DNA from: Papilionanthe hookeriana x Papilionanthe teres
Lineage: Eukaryota; Streptophyta; Magnoliopsida; Asparagales; Orchidaceae
Length of the DNA: 64,000 nucleotides
NCBI GenBank assembly: GCA_022702705.1
Contig: CM040429.1
Span: 9,890,038-9,954,037, forward strand
Direction of reading: 5' to 3'
Part shown: in pieces, positions 34,939-47,225 of the stretch
Layout: each line of letters opens with the position of its first letter
Position numbering within the stretch: position 1 is the stretch's first letter
The notes under the pieces: model-generated
The model's input: the letters and a program-made list of their open reading frames with translations, nothing else
The model's database searches: none
What the model was told of the DNA's origin: nothing
Position numbers and translations under genes: made by a program

Positions 34939-35119
34939 GCGTGAAAGCCTTGGCTCATTGGTTGCAGCCTTTGGTGTAAGTCCCTCGGGTCAGGGGTTCG
35001 AATCCCACCCATGACGGGAGGATTCGAATAGCACACCGGACTGGAAGGGGAGTCCGCTCCTCGGTCAGTTCAACCTATAGGGGTTGATCGGCGGTCTCCG
35101 ACTGTCGATCAATCTTTCA

Positions 35120-35147
<28 letters not shown>
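34939..35147 (+). mobile_element. tRNA-derived SINE with target duplications
   Basis: A 209-bp element with an internal RNA polymerase III promoter: A box TGGCTCATTGG (34951-34961) and a perfect B box GGTTCGAATCC (34995-35005), followed by a GC-richer body and an (AAT)n tail. The 11-bp duplication ATGCAAGCTAC flanks it (34928-34938 and 35148-35158). The tail is AAT repeats rather than poly(A). It landed at the edge of a long (TA)n tract. Confidence 0.9.
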
Positions 35148-35150
<3 letters not shown>

Positions 35151-35318
35151 CAAGCTACCATTGTCATTAGATTGAGAGCTTAGTCAATCAATCAATCGAT
35201 CTTGGGTATATGGTTGTTTGTAATTAAATTTGCTTAAATCTTCTAAAAAAATAGAATAAATTATAAAATATGTAACTTTTCATGGAAAAATATGCATTTT
35301 CCTCCAACTGTTTGATCA

Positions 35319-38300
35319 TGTTATGGTGTGGAGTCTGACTTGGAGCTCCAGGAGTGCCAAGCTTCCCGAGCGCTAATGCTTTCGCGCTAGAGTCAGACCT
35401 TCATGCACCCAAGTCGGGCGCTCCTGTGCCCAACTCTAGGCGGCCCTACATCCATTTCTCGGGCTTTCTAGACATTTCTTTCCAAACCATCGACACTAAG
35501 GAACCCAATTTTATGCACCTTCGCGCCTGATATGGTTTGTTCAGGATTTGACTTGGGATGCCTTTTTCAGCGATGAAATGTGTGAGTTCTAGTGTGGAAG
35601 TTCTTATGCGTGTGTTTTCTTTGATATTTTCATGGTGAAGGTGAGAAGAGACGGAGAGGAGAGTTTCGTGTGCATTTATATTATCAGATCGAGATGGAAT
35701 AATTGAAACGAGGTCCTATAAGTTTCTTTGATTGTAGAGAGAAATATCAATGAGATCTCTATAAAAAATTATAGATTCATAATAGAATTTCTTGGTGGTG
35801 TGATTTCATAGTTTTTCCTGTTCTTGGGGTTATCCACGTTACATTCCTGTGTGTGTTTTTTTTTGTTTGCTTTTGTTTTATTTATGTATTGTATTTTTTT
35901 CAAGTTTTCCTCGATTCTATGTGATTATATTCCATGGTGTGATTTAGTTTCTAACTGAATCTAAGCCATGATAAAGTTGAAAGGGATTGTTTCAATCCCA
36001 TTAAGCAGTACCAGAGCGGTGTTTGATTCAAGTGGGAGTAATGGTCGATGAAGCAATGTTAAAACTAGAGAAGTTTAATGGGACAAACTTAATATTCTAG
36101 TGTGGAGGATTTTTTGTATCAGAAAAGTTATATTTATCGCTATAGGAAATTCTCAAGAAGCCTGAGTATATAATTATGAAAGTATGGAAAGTTTTAGATC
36201 GAATATCACCGAGTTTGATCTGGTTGTCACTTTCCTTATTTTTTGCGTTCAACATTATAAATGAGAAAACTACTGTAGATCTCATGACGACACTGACTAA
36301 GATTTATGAAAAATATTCTGCTTCAAATAAGATTTTTCTGATGAAGAGGTTATTCAACATAAAGATGGTGAAGTTAGTTCAGTGACAGAACATTTGAATA
36401 ATTTTAACTCTATAACAAGTATGTGGTGCTTTATGATGATCAAGTTTGATGATAAGGTCAGAGCACTAGTGATATTATCTTCATTACCAACCAGTAGGGA
36501 CAGTTTGATCACAAAAATGAGTAATTCTTTAGGAAAATGAATTTGAACTTCGATAATATCCTGAGTTTGATGTTGGATGAAGAAGTTCGTATAAAAGCAA
36601 CGAATGAAGAATCTTCAGGTTCTACGTTGAATTTTGATAATAGAGTAAGGATTTTGGCTATGAATACAATCAAAGGCAAATCCAAGTCTACGAGAAGAAA
36701 ATCCATGTGAAGCAGAGGAAATAGTAAGAAGAATGCTGGAACTAAATAAAGAAAAGGCACTTCAATAAGGACTGCAAATCTCCAAGGAAAGTTGGTGATG
36801 GAGGATATGATAGGAATCACTCCACAAATGCCTTCACTGGTGAAATTTAAAATGACCCTCTCATGTTATCTCTAGTCAACATTGAATCTTAGATATTATA
36901 TTTAGGTGTCTCTTTTCATGCTTACCCAAATAAAGAGGTCTTCAAAAATTACACTCAGAGTAATTAAAGAAAGGTCTAACGAAAAAATAAAAAGGCTCGC
37001 AGTATCGTAGAAAAATGTGATGTTGATATCAGGTTCCCAAATGGAACAGTTGGGAAGCTTACTGAAGTTAGATAGGTTCCAAGTCTGAAGTGAAATCTCA
37101 TTTTTGCGAACCAGCTGGCAAAGTCAGGACTTGTGACTATTTTCACAGGTGATTAGTGGAAGGTGACCAATGGGTGTTGGTTATGACTCGGGACAACATT
37201 GAAGGCAATTTTTTCCTGACTGATGAAATGACTAATTTCAGTGATGTTGTTGGAGTCAGGGCGGATGCAAGTCTGCGCATCGTAGGCTTGGTCATATGAC
37301 CTAGAAAGGTTTGAAATCCCTACTCTCTAAAAATAAACTTCGAGGTTTAAAATTAGTTGATCTAGATTTTTGTGAAGATTGTATATATGAAAAGAAGAAA
37401 AATGTCTCTTTCTCTGAAAGTGGGTCGGTGGTGAATTCAAAAAAATTTGAGTTAGTTCATCCTGACATATAGGGTCCTACTTCAGTTCGGTTCATTGGAG
37501 ATTCCTTCTATTTTGTCACGTTTAATGACAACCACATTATAAATGTATGGGATACTTCATAAAGCAAAAATATGATGTATTTGAATTTTTTAAGAAGTGG
37601 AAGGATATGGTAGAAAATGAGATGGGATTAAAGTTGAAGTGTCACAGATCATATAATATGGGCAAGTATCATGATAAAAAATTCAAGAATTTATATGATA
37701 TAGAAGGAGTCAGGAATGAGTTCACAGTCTCAAGGACATTGCAGTAGAATGGTGTGGCTAAGTGCTTGAACAGAACAATCATGGAGCGTTCTAAAAGCAT
37801 GAAGCTGCATGCAAGCTTGCCAAAATAGTTTAGGTCTAAAACACTAAACACTACAATTTATCTGATTGACCTTGGTTCATCGGTACTTTTGCAAGAAGGC
37901 TTATATGAAGAAGCTTGGAGTGACAAAAATGTAAATCTATTTCATTTTGTATTTGGGTGTACTGCATATGTACATGTTGATGCAGGTTCCAGAAGTAAGC
38001 TTGACTCAAAATCTGTCAAGTGCACCTTCATTGGATGCGACTCAAATAAGTTTGCATACAAGTTCTGAGATTATTAGAATCAGAAATTCATCAACAACAT
38101 GGATGTTACTTTCAATGAAATGGAGATGTACAATGATAAGATCAAAGGGACTGTTTGGCAGCTACTTCTAAAGAGTTCATTTATGTTTAGATAGAAAAAT
38201 CATCTGCTGCTAAAGTCATGAGATTCAATAGAGTGATACGAAATGTACACAAGTGTACTTCTTTGTTACAATATTTTGTACTAACTAATACTGGTGAACC

Positions 38301-40608
38301 AAGGTGCTTTGAGGAGGTCTCTTAAGTTGAAAATTCAAGGAAGTAGGAGCTTGCCATAGATGAAGAAATGCAGTCTTTGTAGTCAAATCAGACTTTGGAT
38401 TTAATGGTATTACCATAAGGCAAAAAAGCACTACACAACAAGTGAATCTACAGGCTAAAAAAGCAATTGGTTGATAACAAACACTACAAAGGAAAGACTT
38501 ATTGTAAATGGTTTCTAAGAGAAGGAAGGAGTAGATTGTATAGAGATTTCTTCCCCAGCGGTGAAGATGACAACTGTCAGGGTTAAAGCCTGACAGCAGA
38601 GGAAAATCTACATTTGAAGCAAATAGAGGTAAAAACAGTTTTCTTACTTGAAGATTTGGAAAATGAACTATAAGTGATACAACCACAAGGTTACAAGATT
38701 TCAGGCCAAGAATGTTTGGTGTGCAGATTGAAGAAGAGCATCTATGGCTTGAAACAAGCCCCGAGATGGTGGTACAAGAGATTTGATAGGTTTATGTCAG
38801 GCAGTGGGTTGGCAATGTTAGACAGACCATTGTTGCTTCATCAAACACTTCACTAGTTTTTACATCTTGCTTCTTTTGTATGTGGATGACATGGTGATTG
38901 TAGAAACGTGTATTGATAAAATTAGAGACTTAAAGAAATAATTACCATGTTAGTTTGAGATAAAGGAATTTGGTCCAACCAGAAAGATCATCAGGATGAT
39001 AATCAACAAGGAGAGGAGTGTAGAAACACTGAAGTTGTCTTACGCATAATATGTTGAGAAGATTTTACGGAGGTTCAGCATGAGTTCCTATGGAGGTTCA
39101 ACATGAGTGAGAAACCAATTAGCACTCCCTTAGGCAGTCACTTTAAACTATCTACAGTGTTATTGCCTAACTTTGAAGCAGAGCAAGCACAGATGAAGAG
39201 AACTTTGTATGATTCAATAGTTGGAAGTTTGGTACATGATGATTTGTACCATACTAGATATTGCATATGTAGTATGAGTGGTCAGCAAGTACTTAGCTAA
39301 TCCAGACAGACATTATTAGGAGGTGATAAAGTGGATTCTCTGATATTTAAGGGGAACAGTCAATAGAATACTTTTCTATGGAAGTGCAGGGGTCAGTCTA
39401 TAGGAATTTGTAGATTTAAATCTGATAGAAGATGTGAATAGTAGGAAATGTACAATAAGTAATAACTTTATATTAGGTTGCGCAATAGTGATTTTCTTTT
39501 AGGTTGCAGAAGATCGTGGCACTCTTAACCACGGAGGTCGAATACATTACTATCACGGAGGCTAGCATGAAGATGATTTGGCTACAAAATTTTACGATAG
39601 AATTGGACAAGGAGCAGGGGATTGAAAAACTTCACAGTGACTGTATGAGTGTGATTCATCCTACTAAGACTCTTTCTTTTCATGTCAGGACAAAACACAA
39701 TCAGCTGAGATATCATTTTATATGTTCTCTTCTAGAGGATAGAAAATTATTCTTGGAGAAGATACACACAATATAGAATCCCCAGATATGTTGATGAAGG
39801 TGGTGATAATTCAGAAAATGAAGCTACGCTTAATTTCAGTTGGATTTCATGAAAGTTAAGATTGGGGGAGAGGCAAACCATAGTTCGTGACTATGAAGGT
39901 GATACAGATGGATGTGTAGACACGGAGGACATGTGTTGGGTGCAATCAGTCTCAAAGTAGAAGATTGTTATAGTGTGGAGCCTGATGAGGAGCACCAAAC
40001 TTCCCGATCGCTTGATGCTTTTGCACCAAAGTCAGAAGCTTTTGTGCCAGGCTGGGCACTCCTGCACTCAATTGTGGCACCCCTGGGCCCACCTCTCGAG
40101 CGTTCCAAGCATTTCTTCCTGAGCCACAGACACTAAGGTGCCCAATTTCAAACACTTTTGTGCCTGATGTGATTAGTCCAAGATTCGACTTAAGAGAATT
40201 TTTCCAGCGACGAAATGTGTGAGTTCCAATGTTGAAGTTCCCGTGTGCATGTTTTCTTCGACATTTTCCTGGAGAATGAGAGAAGAGTCGGAGTGGAGAA
40301 TTTCACATGCATTTCTCTTATCGGATCGAAAGGGAAGAATTGGAGCGAGGTATTGTAAGTTCCTTTGATTGTAGAGAAGAAATCTAAGTGAGATATTTAT
40401 AAAACTTACTAGATTTATAGTGGAATTTCTTGGTGGTGTAACGGTAGTTTTTCCCATTCTCAATTTTTTCCACGTTGATTTTTTATGTGTTTTCTGTTTT
40501 GCCTTTTCTTGTGTTTCCATTTTGTATTTTATTCTGATTTTTTGTTGAATCTGTCATTATATTTGTAGTTTAGTTTCTAATCTTAAAGGAATTATTTAAA
40601 TCCAGACA
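35319..40608 (+). mobile_element. Decayed Ty1/copia retrotransposon
   Basis: The 5' LTR (35319 to about 36006) and 3' LTR (39966-40608) both begin TGTTAT(G/A)GTGTGGAG. They share GACACTAAGG, GCGA(T/C)GAAATGTGTGAGTT, GATTGTAGAGA and GGAATTTCTTGGTGGTGT. A degraded primer site, AGTACCAGAGCGG, follows the 5' LTR at about 36007. Flanks GATCA (35314-35318) and AATCA (40609-40613) agree at 4 of 5 bases. The LTRs differ a lot, so the insertion is old. The 3' LTR ends 383 bp before the carboxypeptidase start codon. Confidence 0.85.
36043..39776 (+). pseudogene. Ty1/copia gag-pol remnant
   Basis: The domain order is gag, integrase, RT, RNase H, as in Ty1/copia. Gag starts near 36050 and carries a knuckle-like HFNKDCKSPRK near 36755-36790. 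The integrase zinc region has HRRLGHM near 37275 and FCEDCIYEKK near 37370-37400. RT pieces near 38690-38900 include IYGLKQAPRWWYKRFDRF and YVDDMVI. RNase H (39504-39776) includes LTTEVEYITITEA, the Asp of DCMS, and TKHNQLRYHFI. Many stops, frameshifts and gaps separate the parts (no continuous RT fingers region), so it is non-functional. Confidence 0.85.
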
Positions 40609-40991
40609 AATCATGAAAATTCTTACATGAAGTAAAATTCATTTTCTTTTTTTTATTTGGATGCTATTTTGTGCTGTAAATTTTGAGTTAATTTTTATTA
40701 TAAAATATTTAAAAATAAATTTACAATACGAATATAAAATATTATCTTAATCAACTTTTTGGCTAAAATTAGTAAAAATTCAAAGGATTTTTATTCAAAA
40801 TCAATGAAGTTTTTGTGAAACTCCATATTTTTTAATTCGAAATTTTATGAAATTGGCTGAGATAAAAATATTATTAATAAACTTTTCCATCAGTTCAGAA
40901 CAAAGCAGAAAACTGAAGGGGCACTAATCCTAACTTCATTCTTCAAGGTCACAGAGTTATTCCCACGGGGCTAAACTTCAAAACAGCTGCC
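40609..40991. promoter_or_regulatory. Putative promoter region of the carboxypeptidase gene
   Basis: The 383 bp between the copia 3' LTR and the start codon must hold the core promoter unless transcription starts in the LTR. It is AT-rich up to about 40890 (TATTATTAATAAAC near 40870 is a possible TATA-like site). It then turns more balanced, as 5' UTRs often do. No specific factor site can be defended. Confidence 0.35.
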
Positions 40992-43900
40992 ATGAAACCG
41001 TGCTCGCCTTTCTCTACTACCATCATAATACTCCTCTCTCTCTTCTGTACTCAGAACTGTAAATCTCAGCTGGGAAGAACAGAGGACAAACTTTCAGAAT
41101 CACAATACTCTGATAAAGTGCTGAAGCTCCCTGGCCAGCCCCGTACTGCACTAATTTCTCAGTACTCTGGTTATGTTACAGTCAACAGCGAAAAAGGAAG
41201 AGCTCTCTTCTACTGGTTCTTTGAAGCAGAAACACAGCCATCACAGAAGCCCCTCCTTCTCTGGCTAAATGGAGGTTTCTAAGCTATTCATAATTCATCT
41301 CCAAGTAGTCTGAAAGCAGCCATTTCAAATCCAGCAGAATATATATTTGAAATTTCTCAAGCTTGTTTTTTTATTAAAAAAAATCGATCTTTGATTGCAT
41401 GTTACCTTTCTTTATAGGTCCTGGGTGTTCATCTGTAGGCTATGGAGCAGCAGTGGAGCTCGGTCCTTTAAGAGTCACGAGATATGGAGAAGGACTTGAG
41501 TTTAATAAAGATGCCTGGAATAAAGGTCTATTACATTCAATTCAATCCACCTGCTCTCTCTCTCTCTCTCTCTCTCTCTCCCACAATAGTCAGCCATTTA
41601 ATGAACTTACACAGGTTTTTTTATTAAAAATTTTCAAAAAACAATCATTATGAACTTGAATGCAGAGGCAAATTTGCTATTTTTGGAATCTCCAGTTGGA
41701 GTTGGATTCTCCTACAGCAACACATCTTCTGACTTCAATAGACTGGAAGATGGATTTGTTGGTAATCAATATGCTGCTGCAGAGCAATTTATTAGTTTTC
41801 TATTTATGTATACCCATATGATTATAGTCATTGTCATCATCAATAACTAACTTAATTATTTATGACTAGCTTTTTTTAAACCAATTTTCTATATTGTTTT
41901 TTTTTTTTTTTGAAATTTTATTTAATTTATAATGCAGCTGAAGATGCTTACAACTTCTTGGTAAACTGGTTGAAAAGATTTCCACAGTATCATTCACATG
42001 ATTTTTACATAGCTGGGGAGAGTTATGCAGGTAATCAAACTCTGCATTCTTAGATGAAACTATGAAAAGGCTGTTCATCTAATAGTTTATTAAAAATTTT
42101 TATTTATTTGCATTTAGTAATATATAACATATGTTTTCTTTAAAATGCATGAATTTGTGAGTATATATATATATATTTGAGGGGAAAAAAATTTATATTT
42201 ATTGTGAAGAAGATTGTGGAACTTTTTTATTTTTTATTTTTAATGTTTTGGGAAAGTTTAGGACCAGCTATGTCATTAACATCATAAATAAAATACTAAA
42301 TCAAAGATTACATCAGAGAGCAATTTGGGAACTTCTGCCAATCAATTTAAGGATCTAACATATGATATGGTTTTGTCAAGAGACGGTCTTAATTTCTGTA
42401 TGAACTGATTATCAAGAGGCAATTTATATATAGCAATTTTTATAATCAACATGCAAGGGAAAGTATTTGTAGGAAAGTGCATCCAATGTGAAAAACATCT
42501 CCATCCGGAATATATTTTTTCTTATAAACGCCAATGGAATACAGACAATCAAAGCATAAGTGGATGTGAGTCTTCATTATATGAATTGCAAAGAGCACAA
42601 GTTGTATCAATATTTGTAACTGTTTTAAGCACTCCAATGCTAATTTTCCAAAGCAAATTAACATTAAGATTTAATTTGCTGCCATGAAAGTAATATCATG
42701 CTGTTAGGTGATCTCAGTTATCTGGTGTGATAATAATTTTAAATGTTAATTTTGCTAGTGATAATTATATCCTATTTAAATGAAGTCTGGATGTCAGCTA
42801 ACCTATCAATGTCTAGATATCAGAATACCCACTGGCCAAAATAAATCTAAAAAAAAAATCATAATCATCTTAGATCATTCCAACTAATGTATAAAAGAAG
42901 AGCACTAATTTAAAAGCATTTCACTTTTATTTAAATAAAATTTTATCTTGATAACAATGCTATGAAGATAATATTAAATGACACCTCACCGCACTCAACA
43001 TACTATAATTTAATTGCACTTAAAAACGCTGCCCTGCAGTACTCAACCTCGGCAATTATACAACTAAAGTATGGACACTAATTAACTTCTAAAAGTTATG
43101 ATGATCCATTCATACCTTCTAAAAAGATTATGAACTGAATTTTTCTTTCTTAATATAAAACTTAAAGAAGCAGTAATGGAAATGCTATGCAAAGATACAT
43201 ATTTGATTTATTATTTTGAATGAAAAACTATTTTAAACACAACTAAGAGTAATGGACAATTATATTCAGCCATCATTTGAACTTTGACTTCCTAATTCTT
43301 TCTTACAGGACATTATGTACCTCAGCTTGCTGAAGTTATCTACGAGCATAACAAGGATACAAAGAACCACCCTCATATTAACCTTCGAGGCTTTATGGTT
43401 GATGGTTTTCCATGTTTATGAATATATATATATAGTTAGACCATTATACGTCTAATATTTTGTGTCACAGGTTGGGAACCCAGAGACTGATGATTATTAT
43501 GACTCAAAAGGTCTGGTGGAGTATGCATGGAGCCACAGTGTGATATCAGACCAAACATATGCCATTGTTAACAAGAGCTGCGATTTCAAGTTTGGATATT
43601 GGACTAATGAATGTGAAAATGCAATGAACTTGATCTACAATGAGTACAGTGAGATTGACATCTACAATATATATGCGCCAAAGTGCAGAGCAGCTGAGAA
43701 CACCTCATCAAATAATCAATTTAAATTTAATTTACATAATAAGGTACTTTATAATAGTTTGGATGTTGAGCAAATAATATGATAAATTTGATGTTATTAA
43801 GATTTTTCAATGTTTTGAGTTAAGCTGCAGAGAAAATTTTGGAAGAGGATTATGATTCCAGCAGGTTATGATCCCTGTTTCTCCAACTACGTAGAGAAGT

Positions 43901-46136
43901 ATTTTAATAGGGATGATGTGAGGAGATCACTGCATGTTACAAGTAAAGCTGATTTTAAATGGAAGGTTTGCAAGTTGAGTTTAGTTTCATTTGAACCGCT
44001 TTTACTTTTTATTTTTTTGCCTCATAATTTTGAATTTACAATGGGCAGTGAGAAAGAAATGTTAGAAGTGTGTAAATAATAGTTTTAAAACCTTTTTTAT
44101 AAAGTTTGTATAATGCAAATATATGGGGAAAAAATGTTTGGTAAAGATGGAACTCAATTTTTCTCTTGTCTTCTTTTCTTCCTGTTGTTTGACTTCTTTA
44201 TCTTTTTGTTTTGTATGACAGTGATTCCATTCTGAATAGCTATAACTTCACTGTCTTCTCTGTGCTTCCAATTTACTCCAAACTCATCAAGGCTGGACTA
44301 AGAATATGGCTTTACAGGTTTGGATTAAATTTAAATTACAAATCCTATTCATTTTACTTTGCTATTCTATTTTATTTCAACCAGCCTGCTAATATTAAAC
44401 ATTTATTTTTTGGAAATTTACATGCATACCAAACAGTTCTTATGCATTTACCTTTCTAATACCTAAAATTTGATATTTACATAAAAGTTTAATTGTTAGA
44501 TATATACATGTATATATATTGTTGGGGGGAGGGGGGTATATGTAAACTTGAATGTTATGCACGTAATTTTCTAATCAAGGCTATTTACCTTAAACTTTAT
44601 TACAAAAAGTGGATCTAATGAAGTTGCTTATTTTAAAATTGTATGGTCCCCATCCACTCCACAAAGGTGTTGTAGTCTTCTTACCAGTTTTCCCTATCAA
44701 TGGAGTAATAGCTATTTTAAGTCCACTTCATCCTTAACATCATTTTGATTTGGTTGCTTTCCACTTCCACCACCCAACTGTATTTGCACCAATCTTTATT
44801 ATTGTTTGATGCCTAACTAAGAAAAAAGTATAACAGTCTTCTACTATTTGCATGGGGTGTTTTAGTCCTAAAATTTATAAAAATATTAAAATAATTCTCA
44901 GATTATTTAAATTTTGAGTGAAATAATCTCTACAAAGGACTATAAAAAACAAATTATAAAGAAAATAAATTTTAATGTCGTATAAAAATATCGTTATTAT
45001 TTATGAATATTAGGGGTGTAAACGAACCGAACACGAATGAACAGAGCTTGTGTTCGTGTTCGGTTTGTTTGAAATTTAGTTTGTTTGAAATAAACTTGTG
45101 TTTGAAATTGTTCGTGAAGTCACTGTTCGTGTTCGTTTCTTAATGAACGAGTCGAACACGAATTGTTCGCGAACGATGAGTCAGTTTGACAGCCCTAATA
45201 TTAATATATATAATAATATATTATATTAATTATATAAATATATAATATTTATATTAATATATTACTAATATAGTATACTAATATATTATTATTATTAATT
45301 TATTATATATTATAATTTATAAAATTTAATTTTTTAAAATATCATAAATTTTTAATATATAATTATTTTAAATTATTTGTGTTTGATTCGTTTAACTAAC
45401 TGAACGAAAAAAAAATATTCATATTTGTCTCGTTTATTTATAGAACGAATTAAATAACGAGTTTTTTTTTTTTACAACCTTAATGAATATAAATATTAAA
45501 TTTAATATATATAAATATGTAAAATTTATGTGATATATAAATTTTATTAATATAGAATTGTTTCATGCATGTGACTCTTTCTTGTCTCTTTAACCTTTTC
45601 CATCTCTGTTTCTGAACAATTGCAGTGGAGACACAGATGGCAGAGTTCCAGTTATTGGCTCCAGATACTGTGTGGAGTCTCTTGGGTTGCCTCTCCTTTC
45701 CAACTGGCAGCCATGGTACAACAGCCAACAGGTCATTAAAAAAAAAAAAAAAATTCATATAGATTCTTTTTGGATCTGTTTAGTTATTTATCTGAAAATG
45801 CCGGTTCGATCTGTGTTCCACTTTTAATATAAAAAAATTAACTACGTTTTCGGATAAACTGATAAGCTGACGTATTCTATCTTAAATAAATAAATAAAAT
45901 AAAATAAGAAAATAAACAAAGTTTTGAGTTTAAATTTGCAGAGATTGATCTTTGTATCATTTGTCGTATTTGTTGGCATGAAGGTTGGTGGAAGATTTGT
46001 GGAGTTCGAAGGTCTGACAATGGCGACAATTAGGGGAGCAGGCCATCTTGTTCCTCTCAACAAGCCTAAAGAGGCTCTCTTGCTCATTAACACTTTCCTT
46101 AAGGGCCAAAGATTGCCAATTCAAGGTTCATCTTGA
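40992..46136 (+). CDS. Serine carboxypeptidase-like protein (S10)
   Basis: A secreted or vacuolar S10 serine carboxypeptidase or related acyltransferase. Exons: 40992-41274, 41418-41525, 41666-41761, 41938-42030, 43309-43397, 43471-43743, 43831-43973, 44222-44317, 45626-45731, 45984-46136. They total 1440 nt, all phases match, giving 479 residues. The N-terminus is a signal peptide (IIILLSLF core). Active-site parts: oxyanion loop GGPGCSS, Ser191 in GESYAG, Asp398 in GDTDG, His450 in GAGHLVP. ESPVGVGFSY and the NPETDDYYD segment are typical of carboxypeptidase II-type (SCPL25-like) members rather than the acyltransferase clade, so a peptidase is more likely. The substrate is unknown. The last intron could end at a CAG (45939-45941), adding 14 hydrophobic residues; AAG at 45981-45983 fits the family better. 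The gene looks intact. Its introns hold little but one hAT-like MITE. Confidence 0.93.
42031..43308 (+). other. Carboxypeptidase intron, nothing recognised
   Basis: A 1.28-kb GT-AG intron between SYAG and HYVPQ. It is AT-rich. The ORFs at 42446-42687 on both strands overlap each other and show no domain. Confidence 0.7.
44440..44570 (+). repeat. Possible MITE family fragment
   Basis: ATTGTTAGATATATACATG near 44490 and nearby TATGTAAACTTGAATG resemble the GTGTTAGATATGTAAATAC family, heavily diverged. It lies in the carboxypeptidase intron 44318-45625, along with the hAT-like MITE at 45012-45196 and AT-rich sequence. Confidence 0.3.
45012..45196. mobile_element. hAT-like MITE, 185 bp
   Basis: The left end AGGGGTGTAAACGAACCG and inverted right end AGGGCTGTCAAACTGACTC share AGGG.TGT.AA, the usual end of plant hAT-derived MITEs. 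AATATT flanks both sides (45006-45011 and 45197-45202); hAT normally gives 8 bp, so this may be a decayed 8-bp duplication. The inside carries inverted CGAACACGAA / TTCGTGTTCG motifs. It lies in the eighth intron of the carboxypeptidase gene. Confidence 0.65.
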
Positions 46137-46884
46137 TGATTATTGTATGGATTATTGCTTATAAAATTGTTATTAGTGATTAAGCTCTTAAATTGTCTGT
46201 GTTTTGTTAGGTTTTAATGGTTTGGATTTAATTAGTGATGGTTAATTTTGCTTCTGATTTTGTTGGAATGAGGAATAAGGGGCAGTTTAGGATCAATTAT
46301 TCATTTATATATTTTTGTTTTCTATTAAAATAATTTTTAGATATTTAAAATAAAAATAAACTAATTTATTTTTAAAAATAAAAAATTAAAGTATGTAAAA
46401 AATTGCACTAAATAAATGTATTTTTATAATAAAAGTAAAAAATCAAAATAAAAATGAAAAGTGATACCAAAGAAGCTGGAATGATTCATTTTTGTGTTTA
46501 TTTGAATTATTTATTTATTATAAACTTATTAATATAATTTAAAATGATTTTATTTTATTAGCGTAAGTTGATTTTAATGCCATATTATTTGACTTGGTAT
46601 TAAATTAAATTAATTAAAATTATATTTCAATTACATTGATTTATTGTCAATTTATAAATTTATGAACTTATTTTATCCTAGAAAAGCTTTTTTTTTTTAA
46701 TAAAAGTCAGCAGGTTATTTCATTGATTTTGAATTAAAAATAGAATATTTTTAAAGTTTAGGAAAAATATATATTAGACGTAATGCATATATATGAGTTA
46801 CACCAATATTCAAAACTTTGCTCTAAATATATATTATTGTATAGTTGGATTGCAATGTATATGCGAAAATCCAAGCACTCATAT
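46137..46884. other. 3' flank of the carboxypeptidase gene
   Basis: This should include the 3' UTR and polyadenylation region. AT-rich, with no gene and no clear repeat. A T-run at about 46688-46699 is the only simple feature. Confidence 0.6.
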
Positions 46885-47225
46885 GGACAATGTACGCAGT
46901 GCTGCGTACGTTGTCCCAAATAACCTCTCAATAACTCATAATAATCCTGTGAATAAAATTAAAATAGAACTGCGGATGTTATTGAAAGGTTATTAGAAAG
47001 TTATTTCAGCGTTATTTGAGTTACCGACTTAATAACCTCACAAAATCCCGAATAACAAATAAAAAAATATAAGTAAAACCGCATAGGTTATTGGGGCGTT
47101 ATTATGAGGTTATTGAGAGATTTTTTGAATTAATGCTGCAATAACCTCCCAATAACCTCCTAATAATTCCAAAATTTATAACTACGGAGGTTATTCACTG
47201 GTTATTGCGGGCATACGTTATCATT
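46885..47225. repeat. Hairpin plus inverted AATAACCTC motifs
   Basis: 46885-46899 (GGACAATGTACGCAG) pairs with 46902-46916 (CTGCGTACGTTGTCC) with one G-T wobble and a 2-base loop. To the right, AATAACCTC(T/C) and its inverse GGTTATTG(A/G) alternate at least eight times to about 47200. An example is GGTTATTGGGGCGTTATTATGAGGTTATTGAG against CAATAACCTCCCAATAACCTCC, which can fold into a second hairpin. It looks like a foldback MITE; no target duplication was found. Confidence 0.7.

Noticed and set aside
34683..34979. 98-codon ORF with an (Ile-Tyr)n run
   Set aside because: The run is the translation of a TA microsatellite; the rest has no domain.
34939..35020. tRNA gene
   Set aside because: A and B boxes are present, but the sequence does not close into a cloverleaf with an acceptor stem, and it has a repeat tail and target duplications; it is a SINE.
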